From Rubrivivax sp. (lineage in GTDB: Bacteria > Pseudomonadota > Gammaproteobacteria > Burkholderiales > Burkholderiaceae_C), in the NCBI GenBank assembly GCA_021300575.1, contig JAJTDM010000011.1, forward strand, positions 1-38,464: 38,464 nt of DNA, written 5' to 3'. A model generated the notes under the pieces. That model was not told the DNA's origin and ran no database searches. It saw nothing but the letters and a program-made list of their open reading frames with translations. Position numbers and translations under genes: made by a program. How positions within the stretch are numbered: the stretch's first letter is position 1; each line of letters opens with the position of its first letter. Of the stretch, positions 24,472 to 32,575 are shown in pieces.

Positions 24472-24939
24472 ATGGTGGGTGGTGATGGCTGGAAGGCGCG
24501 GCTGAGCGCTTTTGCACTGGCAGGGGTGGTTTCGGCTGCTCAGGCGCAGTTTGCCCAGGTGCCCGTGCCGGCGCTCAACCAGGCGCCAGTGTCTTCCGAG
24601 GCCGAGGACGGCCCCGGCTACCGGCTGGACGCAGCACGACATGTCTATGCAGCGTTTCCCAGCCGCATCCACAAGGGCAAGATGCCCCCCATGATGTACG
24701 CGGTGATGATCACCGAGGCAGACGTCGACGCCGAGGGTCAGGTGATCGCTGTCCGGGTGGTGCGGCCGCCGGCAGCGGCCAAGGAGGTCACGCCCTGGGT
24801 GGTCTCGCTCATCCGCCGAGCGGCTCCGTTTCCGCCGCCCGTGCGCATGGCGGGCGGCACGGCGGTGTGGCGCGAGATCTGGCTGGTGGACAAGACCGGC
24901 ACCTTCCAGGTCGACGCGCTGACCGAGGGCCAGCGCTGA
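24472..24939 (+). CDS. Secreted TonB-C-terminal-domain-like protein
   Basis: This 155-residue protein has an N-terminal signal peptide (hydrophobic stretch about 9-24, cleavage likely after AQA). It is followed by a domain that resembles the C-terminal domain of TonB-like energy transducers: MITEADVDAEGQVIAVRVV, then ...APFPPPVR. Unlike TonB it has no membrane anchor that would remain after cleavage and no long Pro-rich spacer, so it is probably periplasmic. It stands between corA and the converging lipid operon with no clear partner. The likeness is moderate, and the function is unknown. Confidence 0.65.
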   Translation: MVGGDGWKARLSAFALAGVVSAAQAQFAQVPVPALNQAPVSSEAEDGPGYRLDAARHVYAAFPSRIHKGKMPPMMYAVMITEADVDAEGQVIAVRVVRPPAAAKEVTPWVVSLIRRAAPFPPPVRMAGGTAVWREIWLVDKTGTFQVDALTEGQR

Positions 24940-24948
24940 GAAGGACGC

Positions 24949-25386
24949 TCAGTTGTTGGCCCGGCGCTTGAGCCAGCGCATCAGTGCCCCCACGCCCGGC
25001 AGCTTCTCGTACAACTCCTCGGCGGCGTCCCAGTAGTCACGGTGCTGCGTGATGCGGCCGTCGGCGCCAAACTGCAGATGGGACCCCCCCCGCACACATT
25101 GCGGTTCGGACGAGAAACGCTTGAAGCGGAACAGGAAGTCCCATACGAGGAAGCACTGCCCGCCTTGCACGATGGCCTCGTGCACGACGAAGCGGGGCTC
25201 GTGCAGGGAGGCGTACATGTGCTCGAACACCGCCTGGATGCCCGGCAGTCCCTGCACCTCGTTGAACGGGTCCTTGAAGCGCGCGTCGGGCGCGTAGAAC
25301 TCGCCCAGGCGCAGCAGGTCGGCGGGCGTCAGCTCCTCGAAGAGTGCGATGACGCGTGCGGTGCGGGGGTCGTCGGTGATGACCAT
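24949..25386 (-). CDS. SnoaL/NTF2-like protein
   Basis: This 145-residue protein has the cone-shaped NTF2/SnoaL fold pattern: an N-terminal helix (TARVIALFEELTPADLLRLG), FYAPDARFKDPFNEVQG, and a C-terminal beta sheet with GADGRITQHRDYWDAAEEL. Such proteins are small cyclases, isomerases or ligand binders. The start at 25384-25386 (MVITDD) has a GGAAG site; a longer frame would add 62 residues that overlap the upstream gene. It is the last gene of the lipid-modification operon, 49 bp after the SDR gene. A SnoaL-like protein is a regular member of related light-responsive clusters. Confidence 0.85.
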   Translation of the reverse strand: MVITDDPRTARVIALFEELTPADLLRLGEFYAPDARFKDPFNEVQGLPGIQAVFEHMYASLHEPRFVVHEAIVQGGQCFLVWDFLFRFKRFSSEPQCVRGGSHLQFGADGRITQHRDYWDAAEELYEKLPGVGALMRWLKRRANN

Positions 25387-25435
25387 GTCGCTTCCGGAAA
25401 AGAGGCCGCTGTGCAGGCAGATGGGTGAGTGGTGC

Positions 25436-26221
25436 TCACAAGCCCGTGGCCCGCCGCACGGCGGCGAAATACGGGCTGTCCGGCAGCAGGCCCAGGACCT
25501 TGAGCACGCGCGTAAAGCGCTTGGGGAAGTGGATCTCGAACTCGCCGCGCCGCCAGCCGCGCAGCATTTCATCGGCGGCCTGCTCCGGGGTGATGAGCGC
25601 GGGCATGTGGAACTCGTTCTGCGCGGTCAGCGGCGTCTGCACGAACCCCGGGTTCACCACCGACACCCCCAGGCCCAGCGGGTGCAGGTCCAGGTACAGG
25701 GTCTGTGCCAGGTGGATCAGCGCGGCCTTGGTGGGCCCGTAGGCCAGGGACTTGGGCAGCCCCCGGTAGCCTGCCACGCTGGACACCAGGCTCAGATGGC
25801 CGCCCTGGCCGGTGCGGGCCTGCGCCAGCAGATGAGGCAACACCGCGTCCAGCAGGTACAGCGCGCCGACGTAGTTCACCTGCTGGTGCTGCAGCGCCAC
25901 CTCCAGGTTGAACTCCGTGGCGCGCATGGGTGCGTAGGTGCCGGCGCAGTACACCACCAGGTCGATGCGGTCGTGCCGCGCCACCACGCCAGCGGCGGCG
26001 GCGTGCAGCGCCTCGCGGTCGGTGGCGTCCAGCGCGATGGCTTCGCTGCCGGGGTGTGCCACCGTGAACGCTTCCAGCGAGGCGGCATTGCGCGCGCTGA
26101 CGATGACCCGCGCGCCCAGCGCGTGGAGGCGGGCTGCCGTGGCGCGGCCGATGCCGGTGGAGGCGCCCACCAGCCAGGCGGTGCGCCCGGACCAGTCGGT
26201 GATGGGAGGGTTCAGCGGCAT
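25436..26221 (-). CDS. Short-chain dehydrogenase/reductase
   Basis: This 261-residue SDR enzyme oxidises or reduces a hydroxyl/keto group with NAD(P). Visible are the cofactor loop GASTGIG (about 19-25), the structural YCAGTYAP, the catalytic Ser in LVSSVAGYRG and the YGPTK catalytic pair. The C-terminal 40 residues are longer than the minimal fold and end with a hydrophobic, basic stretch that could touch the membrane (FPKRFTRVLKVLGLLP). It follows the DUF3833 gene after 25 bp. In this operon its substrate is probably a lipid-derived alcohol or ketone, an inference from context. Confidence 0.9.
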   Translation of the reverse strand: MPLNPPITDWSGRTAWLVGASTGIGRATAARLHALGARVIVSARNAASLEAFTVAHPGSEAIALDATDREALHAAAAGVVARHDRIDLVVYCAGTYAPMRATEFNLEVALQHQQVNYVGALYLLDAVLPHLLAQARTGQGGHLSLVSSVAGYRGLPKSLAYGPTKAALIHLAQTLYLDLHPLGLGVSVVNPGFVQTPLTAQNEFHMPALITPEQAADEMLRGWRRGEFEIHFPKRFTRVLKVLGLLPDSPYFAAVRRATGL

Positions 26222-26246
26222 GGGGTTTCCGAGGCAGCGGGGTGGG

Positions 26247-26801
26247 TCATCGCTTGTAGAAGGACAGCGTCACCTCGCCCAGGCGGATGCCGAACTTGCT
26301 CATCACGGCCCGGTTGAGCATCACGCGCTCGTCCATCAGGTACATCCAGTCGTCGAACTGCACCTCGTACACCTGACCATCCACGGGCAGGCGCAGGGTA
26401 TAGGCCCAGTTCAGGGCGTTGCCGGCGGCCTGACCTGCGGCCTCGCCCACCACGTCGTCGGCCTGGCCCTTCCAGCGGCCGTTGCCCATGTCGGTCAGGC
26501 GCCACACCCGGCGCTCGGTCGTGCCATCGCTGTAGGTGAATCGCTCGTCGAGCGTGCCCTTGGCGCCTTGCCAGGTGCCGGTCATCGCCACGGTGAAGCG
26601 GCGCACCACCTTGCCCGAGCGGTCGGTGAAGATGCCGTGTGCGGTCAGCTCTCCGTTGAAGTAGGTCTTCAGGTCCAGTACCGGCTTCTCGGCAGCGTAG
26701 TCGGCGGGCACCGGGGCGCTGGCGCACCCGGTGAGCGGTCCGATGGCGGCCAGGGCCAGGGTGGTGGCCGCCGCAGCGGCCCAGAAACGTCGTGTGGTCA
26801 T
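26247..26801 (-). CDS. DUF3833 family lipoprotein
   Basis: This 184-residue protein starts with a signal peptide and lipobox (TGC at about residue 26), so it is a lipoprotein. The mature part has the DUF3833 pattern: LKTYFNGELTAHGIFTDRSG, then GTLDERFTYSDG, and WKGQADDVVGEA...GNALNW followed by MYLMDERVMLNRAVMSKFG. The fold is thought to be lipocalin-like, which would suit a lipid ligand. Its start overlaps the stop of the MFS gene as ATGA. DUF3833 proteins are regular members of cfa/DUF1365/amine-oxidase clusters; their exact role is not known to me. Confidence 0.88.
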   Translation of the reverse strand: MTTRRFWAAAAATTLALAAIGPLTGCASAPVPADYAAEKPVLDLKTYFNGELTAHGIFTDRSGKVVRRFTVAMTGTWQGAKGTLDERFTYSDGTTERRVWRLTDMGNGRWKGQADDVVGEAAGQAAGNALNWAYTLRLPVDGQVYEVQFDDWMYLMDERVMLNRAVMSKFGIRLGEVTLSFYKR

Positions 26802-28168
26802 CGGGGTTCTCCTCGGATCCAAAGCACATGCAGCAGGCCGGCGGCGGCCAGTTTGAGGGCGCAGGGCAACAGGCAATAGGCGATGGTCAAGGCCTGCAGC
26901 GCCTGGGCGTCACGTCCTCCGGGCTGGTAGCCGAAGGCCGCCAGCAGCGGCAGCGCAATGCCTGCGGCCAGCGCCAGGTTGAGCTTGGTGGCGAAGTTCC
27001 ACCAGCCGAAGTAGCGGCCCTCCAGGCGCCCGCCATGCCCTGCGCGCTGGATCACGCCCGCCAGCAGCGCGCCGGGCAGTGCCAGGTCGGCCCCCAGCGC
27101 GATACCGCTGGCGATGCACACGGCGGTGAAACCGGCCACGTCACCCGCGCCCAGCAGGGCGGCCCAGGCGAAGGCCGCCACCGCCAGCACCATGCCCGCC
27201 AGCCAGGCCCGGGCCAGACCCAGGCGCTGCACCAGGCGCACCCACAGTGGCATGGACAGGGCACCGGCGGCGAAGTAGCTGGCCAGGAACAGCGGCTCGA
27301 AGGCCGGCGCCTGGAGGCGGTCGCGGATGAAGAACAGCACCAGCGTGGCAGGCACCGCGCTCGCAATACCGTTGAGCAGGAACACGGCCAGCAGGCGTCG
27401 AAAGCCCGGCGTGCGCCAGGGCGAGGACGTGTCTGCCACGGGCTGGGTCCCGGTCTGAGCGCGAGCCAGGGTCTGGGGTGTGGCCGGGCTGCCCAGGGCC
27501 ACGGGCCGCGGGGCCCATGCCGCGCCCGCCATTGCGACAGCCAGCAGCCCTGCGAAAACCGCCGTGGAGACTTCAAGGCCGGCCACCGAGGGCAGCACGC
27601 TGGCCACCAGCACGCCCACCAAGGCCAGGGCCTCGCGCCAACTGACGATGCGGGCACGCTGGGCCTCGTCGCCCCCCAGGCGTGCGCCCCAGGCCTGGTG
27701 GATCACCGACAGCACGCTGTAGGCCAGGTAGGTGACCGCCAGCACCCCGCCGCACCACCACAGCAGCGCGGCCTGGCCCGTAACGGGCGGGAAGAACAGA
27801 CCCCGGAACCCCAGCGCCAGAACGACAGCAGCCATCACCCCGGCCAGCGCCAGGCGACGCAGCCCGGTGGTGAACCAGCGGTCCACCGCATGGCCGATCC
27901 ACGGGTCGGCCACCGCATCCAGCAGACGGGCCGCCAGCAGCAAGCTGCCCAGGGTGGCCAGCGGGATGCCGAAGGCGGTGGCGTAATGGTTGGGCAGCAC
28001 CACGTAGAGCGGCAACGCCACGAAGGCCAGGGGCAGGCCCAGCCCGCCGTAACTCAGCCCCTGACGCCAGCCACCCTGCCAGGCCGCCTGGGCTTGATCC
28101 GTGCGGTTGGGCAGCGCGGGGCCCGCTGGGGGCTCGACAGCCGCCGCAGGGAACTCGGGACGGTTCAT
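26798..28168 (-). CDS. MFS carrier of the GPH/MelB-like type
   Basis: This 456-residue membrane protein has about twelve hydrophobic segments in two halves, split by a hydrophilic loop around residues 225-250. The first half has ARLLDAVADPWIGHAVDRW, the conserved motif of glycoside-pentoside-hexuronide:cation symporters, and the second half has GGRLEGRYFGWWNFATKLNLALA. The start MNRPEF (28166-28168) overlaps the stop of the chalcone-isomerase-like gene as ATGA; a longer frame would add 71 residues. Despite its sugar-carrier kinship, its place among lipid genes suggests transport of a lipid-related compound, which is inference. Confidence 0.88.
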   Translation of the reverse strand: MNRPEFPAAAVEPPAGPALPNRTDQAQAAWQGGWRQGLSYGGLGLPLAFVALPLYVVLPNHYATAFGIPLATLGSLLLAARLLDAVADPWIGHAVDRWFTTGLRRLALAGVMAAVVLALGFRGLFFPPVTGQAALLWWCGGVLAVTYLAYSVLSVIHQAWGARLGGDEAQRARIVSWREALALVGVLVASVLPSVAGLEVSTAVFAGLLAVAMAGAAWAPRPVALGSPATPQTLARAQTGTQPVADTSSPWRTPGFRRLLAVFLLNGIASAVPATLVLFFIRDRLQAPAFEPLFLASYFAAGALSMPLWVRLVQRLGLARAWLAGMVLAVAAFAWAALLGAGDVAGFTAVCIASGIALGADLALPGALLAGVIQRAGHGGRLEGRYFGWWNFATKLNLALAAGIALPLLAAFGYQPGGRDAQALQALTIAYCLLPCALKLAAAGLLHVLWIRGEPR

Positions 28169-28770
28169 CGTCTTCCCAGCAGGCTGTCGCGCAGTGAAGG
28201 TTCGGAGGTGCTCTCGCCGAGCCAGATCCCGAAGAAGCGCCGCGTGAACTCGGCGTCGCGCACCTCGCCGCGAAGGCTGCCGTTGTGGAAGAAGCGGGTC
28301 AGCCCCTCTGGGCGGTGCACGCCCGTGATGCGGTCGCCGGGCTTCACGTCGGGAAACACCTGCGACATGGTGCGCAGCCACCGGTCGGCCACGTCTGCGG
28401 CCACGGGCCCGGAGCGCCGCATTTCGTCCAGAGAACGTTCAGCGATCATCCGCGCTGCGAAAGTGCGTGCGTACTCGATCTCCAGCGCCAGGGCCTTGCC
28501 AGGCCAGTCCTGCGCCGGCAAGGCGGGCTCGGTGGTCCACAAGCGGATGTCGTAGACCTGCAGGCCCAGGAAGCGCAAGCGTCCCTGCCCTTGCAGGTGA
28601 ACGGCGGGCCACTCGCCCAGCAGTTCCTTGGGTACCGCGCCCTGGGCCCGAAGTACCGGGACGGTGGCGAGCATCAAGGCGGCGAGCACACGCCGACGGG
28701 CGGCCGTGTCCGTCGGGGCTGGCCTGCTGCGTCCTGAAAGGCCTAGCATGGTCTTGTGCACGGTCATCAT
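28165..28770 (-). CDS. Chalcone isomerase-like secreted protein
   Basis: This 201-residue protein carries an N-terminal signal peptide (RRRVLAALMLATVPVLRAQG at about 25-44) and a chalcone-isomerase-like domain. The domain is marked by LRFLGLQVYDIRLWTTEP, LALEIEYARTFAARMIAERSLDEM and FFGIWLGE near the end. Bacterial members lack proven chalcone isomerase activity; in plants, related proteins bind fatty acids. The start is taken as the first ATG at 28768-28770, but in-frame ATGs at 28765-28767 and 28747-28749 are also possible. It lies directly after the methyltransferase gene and overlaps the MFS gene, so it is part of the operon. A periplasmic lipid-binding role is plausible. Confidence 0.88.
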   Translation of the reverse strand: MMTVHKTMLGLSGRSRPAPTDTAARRRVLAALMLATVPVLRAQGAVPKELLGEWPAVHLQGQGRLRFLGLQVYDIRLWTTEPALPAQDWPGKALALEIEYARTFAARMIAERSLDEMRRSGPVAADVADRWLRTMSQVFPDVKPGDRITGVHRPEGLTRFFHNGSLRGEVRDAEFTRRFFGIWLGESTSEPSLRDSLLGRR

Positions 28771-28772
28771 GG

Positions 28773-29996
28773 TCAGGACCTGCTCAGCGTGAACTGGATG
28801 ACGTCGGTGTTGCCAGTGTCGAAGGCGGCTTCGCAGTACGCGAGGTAGAACTCCCAGATGCGCATGAAGCGCGTGTCGAAGCCCAGTTGCCGCACCTGGC
28901 CATCGCGGCTCAGGAAGTCGGCGCGCCAGCGCCGCAGCGTTTCGGCGTAGTCCGGGCCGAAGGCCAGTTCATTGACCACCTCCAGACCGGCCCGCTGCGC
29001 CTCGGCCCGGAAGGCCTGGGGGCTGGGCAGCAGCCCACCGGGGAAGATGTACTGCTGGATGAAATCGGTGGACTTGAGATAGCGCTCGAACAGGTCGTCG
29101 CGGATGGTGATGCTCTGGATGCAGGCCCGGCCCCCCGGCTTCAGTTGGCGGTGTACGGTCTGGAAGTAGCTGGCCCAGTACTCGCGACCCACCGCCTCGA
29201 ACATCTCGATGGAGGCCACGGCGTCGTAGGGGCCGTCGCTGATGTCGCGGTAATCCTGCAGCCGCAGGTCTGCGCGTTCGGCCACGCCCAGGCGCTGCAT
29301 GCGCTGCTGGGCAAAGGCCAGTTGCTCGGTGGACAGCGTCACCCCGGTCATCTGGGCGCCCAGGCCGGCCGTGGCCTCCTGCGCCAGCGCACCCCAACCG
29401 CAGCCGATCTCCAGCACCCGGTCGCCCGGGCGCACGCCGCACTCGGCCAGCGCCCGCCTCACCTTGGCGGTCTGCGCCTGGCTGCTGGGCCTGGAGAAGT
29501 CGCCTTCGAACAGCGCGCTGGAGTAGTTCATCGTCTCATCCAGCCACAGCTTGTAGAAGCTGTTGCCGATGTCGTAATGGGCGTGGATGTTCTTCCGGCT
29601 GCCGCTGCGGGAGTTGCGGTGCAGCAGGTGCTTGAGCCTGTACACGAGCGAGCCCCACCAGGTGCCGTAAATCACGGACTCCATGGCGTCCCGGTTGGCG
29701 ATGAACAAGCGCAGCAGCGCAGCCAGGTCGGGCGTGGTCCAGTGGCCCTCGATGAAGGCCTCGGCAAAGCCGATGTCGCCGCTCTTCAGGGCGGCCGAGC
29801 ACACACGCCAGTCGATCAGGCGCAGGGCGGCCTTGGGCTGGTCGGCTGCGCCGCTGCCGAAGCGTTCCTGGGTGCCGTCGGGCATCTGCACGTCCAGCGT
29901 GCCATGCTGCAACTTCTTCAACAGCGCGAAGACCGTGCGCGCCGCGGCCGGCGCGGCGCTGGGCAGGGTGAAGGCCTGGGCAGTGGTGGTGTTCAT
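28773..29996 (-). CDS. cfa: Cyclopropane-fatty-acyl-phospholipid synthase family methyltransferase
   Basis: This 407-residue enzyme uses S-adenosylmethionine to add a methyl or methylene group across the double bond of an acyl chain in membrane phospholipid. The HYDIGNSFYKLWLDETMNYS signature is at about 140-159, the SAM-binding motif VLEIGCGWG at about 194-202, and the N-terminal lipid-contact domain is intact. The length is normal for the family. Next to an FAD amine-oxidase-like protein and DUF1365 it may make methylated or furan-type fatty acids, not simply cyclopropanes, as described for UfaM-type relatives. That choice cannot be made from sequence alone. The start overlaps the DUF1365 stop as ATGA. 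Confidence 0.93.
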   Translation of the reverse strand: MNTTTAQAFTLPSAAPAAARTVFALLKKLQHGTLDVQMPDGTQERFGSGAADQPKAALRLIDWRVCSAALKSGDIGFAEAFIEGHWTTPDLAALLRLFIANRDAMESVIYGTWWGSLVYRLKHLLHRNSRSGSRKNIHAHYDIGNSFYKLWLDETMNYSSALFEGDFSRPSSQAQTAKVRRALAECGVRPGDRVLEIGCGWGALAQEATAGLGAQMTGVTLSTEQLAFAQQRMQRLGVAERADLRLQDYRDISDGPYDAVASIEMFEAVGREYWASYFQTVHRQLKPGGRACIQSITIRDDLFERYLKSTDFIQQYIFPGGLLPSPQAFRAEAQRAGLEVVNELAFGPDYAETLRRWRADFLSRDGQVRQLGFDTRFMRIWEFYLAYCEAAFDTGNTDVIQFTLSRS

Positions 29997-30763
29997 GGCG
30001 CGCTTCCGCGGGTGACGAAGCTCTCAGGAGCCTCGGGCTTGGAGATGAAGGGCACACGCTTGAGCCAGAGTTTCAGCGCCTGCCAGTGAATCCGGAAGAT
30101 GACGCCCAGCGTCATCAGCGGCATGCGCAGGCTGGCGCGCGCCACGGCTGCACGGGTCAAGGGCTCCAGGCGGCCCGACATGCTGGTGAGGATCAAGGGG
30201 CCCGTGTCGTCGTCGTGCTCCACGCGCGCGACGATGCGGTCGGCCGTGCGCATGAAGCGGAAACGGTAGCGGCCTTCCACGCGGCAGAAGGGGGACACGT
30301 GGAACACCTTCCTGGCCTGCAGTTCCTGACCGAAGTGCAGGGCCTCGTCCGTCAGCAGGTAGCAGTGCCGCTCGCCGAAGGTGTTGTTCACCTCCGCCAG
30401 GATGGCGCTGAGCGAGCCGTCCTGCCGGTGGCAGTACCAGAAACTCACCGGCTTGAAGGCGATGCCCAGCACCCGAGGGTAGGTCTGCAGCCAGATTTCG
30501 CCGTCTGCATCGTGCAACCCCTCCTGGGCCAGCAGATCTTCCACCCAGGCCAAGGCGTCCGGGCCACCCAGCCCGTGATCGGCATCATGGAAGGACAGCC
30601 ACCCCCTGCGGTTGCGTGCGATCACCGGGCGCGCCTCGGAGCGCATGGCGCGCATGGGCAGCAGCACGAAGAACGTGGGGTAGTCGAAGGCGTGCCGGGC
30701 CGGGCGCAGCCGGGTGTGCCGCACCTCGCCCGTGGCGAGCAGGGCGTGCGCCGGTGCGTTCAC
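29993..30763 (-). CDS. DUF1365 family protein
   Basis: This 256-residue protein is a full-length DUF1365 member. Conserved stretches are GEVRHTRLRPARHAFDYPTF near the start, LQTYPRVLGIAFKPVSFWYC, EVNNTFGERHCYLL and KVFHVSPFC. These proteins nearly always accompany FAD amine-oxidase-like and Cfa-type genes and are thought to act with them in acyl-chain modification; the reaction is not established. I chose the GTG at 30761-30763 because it overlaps the TGA of the upstream gene as GTGA and because the conserved region begins soon after; a longer frame would add 42 residues over the upstream gene. Confidence 0.9.
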   Translation of the reverse strand: MNAPAHALLATGEVRHTRLRPARHAFDYPTFFVLLPMRAMRSEARPVIARNRRGWLSFHDADHGLGGPDALAWVEDLLAQEGLHDADGEIWLQTYPRVLGIAFKPVSFWYCHRQDGSLSAILAEVNNTFGERHCYLLTDEALHFGQELQARKVFHVSPFCRVEGRYRFRFMRTADRIVARVEHDDDTGPLILTSMSGRLEPLTRAAVARASLRMPLMTLGVIFRIHWQALKLWLKRVPFISKPEAPESFVTRGSAP

Positions 30764-32085
30764 GCCGCCCTCAGGCTGGGCCGTTGCGTTGCCATCGTCA
30801 TCTGCGCGCGCAACGCCTCGGCAACCGCCAGGCCCGACATCAGCCCGTCTTCGTGGAAGCCGTAGCGTGTCCAGGCACCGCAGAACCACACGTGCGAGTG
30901 GCCCTGGAATTCCTGCAACCGGGCCTGCGCGTCGATGGCTGCCTGGTCGAACACCGGATGGTGCACTTCAAAGGAGCGGATCACCTTGGAGGGATCGGGT
31001 TCGCGCGAGGGGTTGAGCGACACGATGACCGGCGTGTTCCATGGCAGGGGCTGCAGCCGGTTGATCCAGTAGTGCAGGCACACGCTGGCCTGCTCTTGCT
31101 GCAGTTGTGCCGCCCGCTCGTAGTTCCAGGCCGCCCAGGCCAGACGCCGGCGCGGCATGAGCGAGGTGTCGGTGTGCAGCACCGTGCGGTTGGGGTGGTA
31201 GCGCAGGGCGCCCAGCCAGTGCCGCTCTTGCGGGCTGGCGTCGCTCAGCAGGGCCAGCGACTGGTCACTGTGGCAGGCCAGGACCACGTCGTCGAAGCGC
31301 TCCTCACCGGCGTCGGTGGCCACCCACACGCCGGCCGCGCCGCTGCCCTGGCCTGCACCGGGCGGTGCTCGGCGCACCGAGCGTACCGGCGTGTTGAGCC
31401 GGGCATCCTGCAGGCGTGGCAGCATCTTGCGCACGTACTCGCGTGAACCGCCACGCACCGTACGCCACTGGGGCCGGTTGGCCACCTGGATCAGGCCGTG
31501 GTTGTGGCAGAAGCGGATCATCGTGGCCACCGGAAAGCGCAGCATCTGTTCGGTCGGGCAGGACCAGATGCACCCGATCATCGGCAGGAAGTACCACTGA
31601 CGGAACACGGTGCCGAAGCCATGGCGGTCCAGGAACTCGCCGATGGGCTCGGTGAGTTCCCGCTCCTCATGGCGCTCGGCCACTTCGGTGGTCAGGCGGT
31701 TGAAGCGCAGGATGTCTCGCAACATCGCCAGGAACTGAGGCCGCAGCAGGTTACGGCGCTGCGCGAACACCGTGTTGAGGTTGGAGCCGCTCCACTCCAG
31801 GCTGTCGGCACGGCTCTGCACCGAAAACGACATGTCCGACGGCGCCGTATCCACGCCCAGTTCGGCGAACAGCCGGATCAGGTTCGGATAGGTGCGGTGG
31901 TTGTAGACCAGAAAGCCGGTATCCACGCCGTGCGTCACCCCTTCCAGCGTGACGTCCACCGTGTGCGCATGGCCTCCGAAGTGGCTACCGGCCTCGAACA
32001 GCGTGACCTGTGCGTCTGGCGCCAGCGACCATGCCGCCGACAGGCCGGCAATGCCGGAACCCACCACTGCAATGCGCCTGCTCAT
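30760..32085 (-). CDS. FAD-dependent amine oxidase-like protein
   Basis: This 441-residue flavoprotein starts with the dinucleotide-binding motif VVGSGIAGLSAAWSL (7-21) and continues with the amine-oxidase/desaturase-like signature FEAGSHFGGHAHTVDV. Near the end is WFCGAWTRYGFHEDGLMSGLAVAEAL, the second FAD contact region of the family. It is the first gene of an eight-gene operon. By its place next to DUF1365 and a Cfa-type methyltransferase it resembles the flavoproteins linked to acyl-chain desaturation or rearrangement in light- and singlet-oxygen-controlled clusters. The reaction itself is inference. The gene is preceded by a long leader. Confidence 0.92.
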   Translation of the reverse strand: MSRRIAVVGSGIAGLSAAWSLAPDAQVTLFEAGSHFGGHAHTVDVTLEGVTHGVDTGFLVYNHRTYPNLIRLFAELGVDTAPSDMSFSVQSRADSLEWSGSNLNTVFAQRRNLLRPQFLAMLRDILRFNRLTTEVAERHEERELTEPIGEFLDRHGFGTVFRQWYFLPMIGCIWSCPTEQMLRFPVATMIRFCHNHGLIQVANRPQWRTVRGGSREYVRKMLPRLQDARLNTPVRSVRRAPPGAGQGSGAAGVWVATDAGEERFDDVVLACHSDQSLALLSDASPQERHWLGALRYHPNRTVLHTDTSLMPRRRLAWAAWNYERAAQLQQEQASVCLHYWINRLQPLPWNTPVIVSLNPSREPDPSKVIRSFEVHHPVFDQAAIDAQARLQEFQGHSHVWFCGAWTRYGFHEDGLMSGLAVAEALRAQMTMATQRPSLRAA

Positions 32086-32114
32086 GGCGGGCCGCCTGCA
32101 GGGCCGGGGCCCGG

Positions 32115-32141
32115 GCTGACGGCGCAGCTTGCGCCGTCAGC
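32115..32141. repeat. 12-bp-stem hairpin before the FAD gene
   Basis: A perfect 12-bp stem (32115-32126 with 32130-32141) closes a 3-nt loop. It ends 30 bases before the ATG of the FAD gene on the minus strand, inside the predicted leader. No T run follows on the minus strand, so it is not a usual intrinsic terminator. It could affect ribosome access or RNA stability. Confidence 0.65.
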
Positions 32142-32152
32142 GGAAGAAAAAT

Positions 32153-32249
32153 CTGTCGTGCAGCGCCCCGGAGCCAACGAGGGAGGGAGGGAGGAGGAGG
32201 AGAGCGGCTCAGGGATTGCAACCGGCGTGGCCGGCCGACTGCACGACAG
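32153..32249. repeat. 11-bp inverted repeat spanning 75 bp in the leader
   Basis: CTGTCGTGCAG (32153-32163) and its exact reverse complement CTGCACGACAG (32239-32249) flank 75 bases, including a GA-rich tract. If transcribed, the arms could close a large RNA domain in the leader of the lipid operon. As DNA they could be a spaced protein-binding site. Confidence 0.6.
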
Positions 32250-32381
32250 GAAAACAGTACCAACCGACCTCGCTCGCGGTGCCGCGAGCAAGGCCCCGCC
32301 GCAGGCAGCGACAGCCCACCTCCCGGAACCCCCGGGACTCAGTGAGAGCGTGGCCAACCTGTTGCATGAGCGCATGAATCA

Positions 32382-32410
32382 ACTATAGCGTTCAATATTG
32401 GAACTGACCA
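32382..32410 (-). promoter_or_regulatory. Predicted promoter of the lipid-modification operon
   Basis: On the minus strand TGGTCA (32405-32410) and TATAGT (32382-32387) are 17 bases apart, a good sigma-70 arrangement (four of six and five of six matches). Transcription would start near 32375 and give a leader of about 290 nt before the FAD gene. An AT-rich surround and a CAATATTG palindrome between the hexamers support a regulated promoter. Confidence 0.55.
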
Positions 32411-32463
32411 GTAATTTTTTACTCTTGACGGTCATGTTTCGAGTTCTGGATTTCCCTGGAAAG

Positions 32464-32481
32464 TGTCAACTTGAATTGACA
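32464..32481. promoter_or_regulatory. Palindrome TGTCAA-N6-TTGACA, putative LitR operator
   Basis: The two 6-bp arms are exact reverse complements across CTTGAA. The site lies 95 bases before litR and about 55 bases upstream of the -35 hexamer of the operon promoter. Each arm is also a consensus -35 hexamer (TTGACA) on one of the strands, though I see no convincing -10 at the right distance for either. The same arrangement occurs at 33662-33679 before the diiron gene, which is why I read it as a binding site for the regulator encoded between them. Confidence 0.5.
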
Positions 32482-32575
32482 TCCCATTGTGTACCTTTGG
32501 GCGCTTTTTACAAGTAGGCAGACAAAGTCTTTTCCAAGCGTTGCTCAACCCAGAATGTCCAGGACAAAATGAGGG

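Larger units (their letters stand above)
32086..32575. other. Divergent intergenic region between lipid operon and litR
   Basis: This 490-bp stretch holds no gene that I can support. The half nearer the FAD gene is GC-rich and structured: a 12-bp-stem hairpin, a purine-rich GA tract (about 32178-32210), and an 11-bp inverted repeat with arms 75 bases apart. The half nearer litR (about 32380-32540) is clearly AT-richer than anything else in the window. It holds a minus-strand promoter and the palindrome shared with the diiron gene. Confidence 0.7.

Noticed and set aside
26792..28555. Plus-strand open frame of 587 codons opposite the MFS gene
   Set aside because: Gln/Gly/His-rich antisense frame with no domain; the minus-strand MFS protein has clear membrane segments and coupled neighbours.
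32464..32481. TTGACA arms read as -35 elements of two divergent promoters
   Set aside because: At 15-20 bases from either arm I find no acceptable -10 hexamer, whereas a good minus-strand promoter exists at 32382-32410. A binding site is the better reading.
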